64,000 nucleotides of DNA, taken from Actinomycetaceae bacterium (GTDB lineage Bacteria > Actinomycetota > Actinomycetes > Actinomycetales > Actinomycetaceae). Numbering within the stretch: the first letter of the stretch is position 1; the number at the start of each line of letters is the position of its first letter. Position numbers and translations under genes: made by a program. Of this stretch, positions 62,064 through 64,000 are shown piece after piece. The stretch is from NCBI GenBank assembly GCA_028724905.1, contig JAQYTG010000016.1, positions 1 to 64,000 of the forward strand. Direction: 5' to 3'. The notes under the pieces were generated by a model that saw nothing but the letters and a program-made list of their open reading frames with translations, was not told the DNA's origin and did no database searches.

Positions 62064-62161
62064 CATATCACACCACACACGCTCACCCTCCGATACCGTC
62101 ATGTGTCGGTCAATGTATACCGACACATGACGGTATACACGCAACTACCACGTGTGATATG
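62064..62161. promoter_or_regulatory. Nested palindromes upstream of the aldehyde dehydrogenase
   Basis: Inner arms of 18 bp, ATACCGTCATGTGTCGGT (62093-62110) and its exact inverse (62119-62136), with an 8-base centre; outer arms CATATCACAC (62064-62073) and GTGTGATATG (62152-62161), nearly concentric. No T run follows, and the genes on both sides point away, so an operator is likelier than a terminator. Confidence 0.7.
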
Positions 62162-62238
62162 AGCAGCGTTCAGCCCGCCGTCACAGTCGATACCGGAGTG
62201 AGGTATCCTGAAAGTAGTACAGGAACAAGGAGGTTGCT

Positions 62239-63837
62239 ATGGCTATTGATATCACTGCTCTTGATAGGCGCGGACGGCGTGCGTTGAATCGCCTCATGCC
62301 CATGCCGGAGCAGCTGGTGAGTGTGGGCGGCAATGATTCTGCGCTCACGCAGCTTCCGAAGTACGCTGCTCTCACAGGAACCCAGATCGGTGAACTCCCA
62401 GGAATTGATGTGGATGATGTGCCCGCCGTTTTTGAGCGTGCTCGAGAAGTGGGGACGGCGTGGGCTCATACGAGTTTTGCGCATCGCAAGGATCTCATGC
62501 GTGCGTTTGCCGGCCTCGTCATTCAAGAGCGTGAGGCTCTGCTCGATCTTGTGCAATGGGAGAATGGTAAAAATCGCGCCAGTGCCTTTGAAGAGGTCTA
62601 TGACGTCGTTGCTAATGCGCTGTTTTATGGGCAAAATGCCAAGAAAGTTCTCAAGCCTCGGCGTGCTGGTGGAGCCGTACCAGGGCTCACCCACACTCGC
62701 ACCTACCATCACCCTAAAGGTGTGGTCGCAGTGATCTCCCCGTGGAACTATCCTTTGACGCTCGCCATCTCTGACGCTTTGGCAGCTATTATGGCTGGCA
62801 ATGCCATTGTGATGAAGCCTGATTCGCAAACTCCCTACACCGCTCTTGCCTGTAAATCTCTGCTGGTCGCAGCGGGTTTTCCGAGGGATCTTGTGCAGGT
62901 GATTATTGGTTCAGGAGCGAAGCTCGGCGGGCCCATGATTGATGAAGCTGACTTCGTGATGTTCACTGGATCGAGTTCCACTGGTGCTGGCATTGCCCAA
63001 CAAGCGGGTGCCAATCTCACTGCGCTTTCGGCGGAGCTCGGTGGGAAAAACCCGCTGATCGTGCGCTCTGATGCGCCGATGCCGCGAGCTGTACGCGGGG
63101 CGATGAAAGCCTGTTTTGCCTCCTCTGGGCAGCTGTGCATCTCTATTGAACGGATGTATATTCACACGGATATCTGGGATAGATTCGTGCCGGAATTCGT
63201 TCGGGCTGTAAACGATATGCGGGTGGAATCGAGCTATTCGTGGGCGGCAGATATGGGGCCGCTCATCGGGGAATCGCAGTTTGAGAAAGTATCTGAGCAC
63301 GTGGCAGAGGCAGTGGCGAAAGGGGCTGTCGTACTTGCGGGTGGAAAGCCGCTGCCTGAGGCGGGGAGGTTTGGCTACGCTCCTACGGTACTCACAGGCG
63401 TGACGCCAGAGATGGATATCTTTGCTCATGAAACTTTCGGGCCGGTGGTGAGTCTCTATCGGGTGGGGAGTGACGCCGAAGCGATACAGCTTGCCAATGC
63501 CACAGAGTATGGACTCAATTCTGCGATTTGGAGCAGCGATCTGAAAGCTGCACGCCGCATGGCTGTGCAGCTCAAGACGGGTGCTGTCAATATCAACGAT
63601 GGCTATGCTGCTGCCTGGGGTTCCATGAAAGCGCCCAGTGGAGGCATGGGAATTTCGGGTATTGGCCGCCGTCACGGGCTTGAGGGTATCCTCAAATACA
63701 CCGATCCGCAGGCTGTAGCAACGCAGAGAATTATGCATATTGCTGCGCCAGGCAAGGTGGGGCCTTTCGTCATCGACGAAGAGAAATGGGCAGCTGCACT
63801 CAGTGTGTATATGAAGTTGCTCCGGCATATTAGCTAA
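62239..63837 (+). CDS. gabD: Succinate-semialdehyde dehydrogenase (NADP+)
   Basis: Oxidises an aldehyde, probably succinate semialdehyde, to the acid. 532 residues. Aldehyde-dehydrogenase motifs: VISPWNYPLTL, MKPDSQTPYTA, VMFTGSSSTGAGIAQQA, the general base in SAELGGKNPL (Glu266), the nucleophile in SSGQLCIS (Cys300), and HETFGPVVSLYRV. The N-terminal extension of about 50 residues and the overall sequence resemble the actinobacterial GabD2-like group; the substrate is inferred. AAGGAGG precedes ATG 62239. Confidence 0.9.
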   Translation: MAIDITALDRRGRRALNRLMPMPEQLVSVGGNDSALTQLPKYAALTGTQIGELPGIDVDDVPAVFERAREVGTAWAHTSFAHRKDLMRAFAGLVIQEREALLDLVQWENGKNRASAFEEVYDVVANALFYGQNAKKVLKPRRAGGAVPGLTHTRTYHHPKGVVAVISPWNYPLTLAISDALAAIMAGNAIVMKPDSQTPYTALACKSLLVAAGFPRDLVQVIIGSGAKLGGPMIDEADFVMFTGSSSTGAGIAQQAGANLTALSAELGGKNPLIVRSDAPMPRAVRGAMKACFASSGQLCISIERMYIHTDIWDRFVPEFVRAVNDMRVESSYSWAADMGPLIGESQFEKVSEHVAEAVAKGAVVLAGGKPLPEAGRFGYAPTVLTGVTPEMDIFAHETFGPVVSLYRVGSDAEAIQLANATEYGLNSAIWSSDLKAARRMAVQLKTGAVNINDGYAAAWGSMKAPSGGMGISGIGRRHGLEGILKYTDPQAVATQRIMHIAAPGKVGPFVIDEEKWAAALSVYMKLLRHIS

Positions 63838-63862
63838 TGAAGCTCCTCCGGTATATTAACTG
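63811..63862. repeat. 26-bp tandem duplication across the gabD stop
   Basis: Copies 63811-63836 and 63837-63862 share ATGAAG-T-CTCCGG-ATATTA-CT with about five mismatches. The stop TAA lies at the boundary of the copies. The remaining bases to 64000 hold no gene; GCTAAACT near 63983 resembles the -10 boxes seen elsewhere, so another gene may start just outside the window. Confidence 0.75.
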
Positions 63863-64000
63863 ATGTGCTGCCTCATCTCTGGTCTGAAAACGGCGCAAGG
63901 GGAGAGTCGGCAGCGTCCTGAATGTGCGCGTGCGTGAAATTTTTTGCATCTGCTTTGATTGCCGCTGAGTTTATGAAGCATGACGCTAAACTGAGGGTAA

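Overview
The window looks like a chromosomal segment of an actinobacterium, most likely from the Actinomycetaceae side of the phylum (Trueperella/Arcanobacterium-like); the species cannot be fixed from the sequence alone. Reasons: moderately high GC; the block smc, ftsY, ffh, rpsP, khpA, rimM, trmD, rplS; the actinobacterial block pcrA, sucC, sucD, DUF6350, purH, DUF3017; frequent GTG starts; and many genes that start six or seven bases after a TANNNT-type -10 box with no ribosome binding site, i.e. leaderless genes.

Layout. 1-12 kb: an unrecognised probably secreted protein with a possibly frameshifted leader, SMC, a small EF-hand membrane protein, both SRP GTPases (FtsY, Ffh), an amidohydrolase and a cation-diffusion transporter. 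12-22.5 kb: ribosome and tRNA genes (rpsP, khpA, rimM, a trmD fused to a GNAT acetyltransferase, rplS, argS), lysA, a Nudix hydrolase, a YbaK-type deacylase and gluQRS. 22.5-31 kb: an accessory island built round a decaying type I restriction-modification locus. hsdR has an internal deletion that removes the Walker A region, hsdM is reduced to a frameshifted 5' end joined to what looks like a RhuM-family tail, hsdS is intact and carries an eight-base G tract between its two target-recognition halves, and a 5' copy of hsdR lies about 4 kb away next to gluQRS. A DUF4143 ATPase, a RelBE-type toxin-antitoxin pair and a UcpA-like dehydrogenase sit among these pieces. 31-46 kb: rpsB-tsf, pcrA, sucCD, DUF6350, purH, DUF3017, a YceI protein and an MFS transporter. 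46-64 kb: ppdK, an iron-uptake operon feoA-feoB-feoC-like behind two DtxR/IdeR-like boxes, a large FAD/Fe-S oxidoreductase, an OafA-type acyltransferase with an SGNH tail, a CDGSH/4Fe-4S protein, an L,D-transpeptidase, a DsrE protein and a succinate-semialdehyde dehydrogenase.

Two themes run through the window. (1) The non-coding DNA is full of short tandem duplications (16-70 bp periods), several of which span the stop codon of a housekeeping gene. (2) Conserved proteins (SMC, TrmD, ArgS, FeoB, the MFS transporter, PurH, S2) carry extra low-complexity Ala/Ser/Thr/Gly/Asp segments, as if the same duplication process had also expanded permissive coding sites. No rRNA, tRNA, CRISPR array, IS transposase or prophage gene was recognised. 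The most interesting items are the TrmD-GNAT fusion, the G-tract hsdS in a dismantled type I locus, the leaderless-promoter family and a nested palindrome in front of the aldehyde dehydrogenase.
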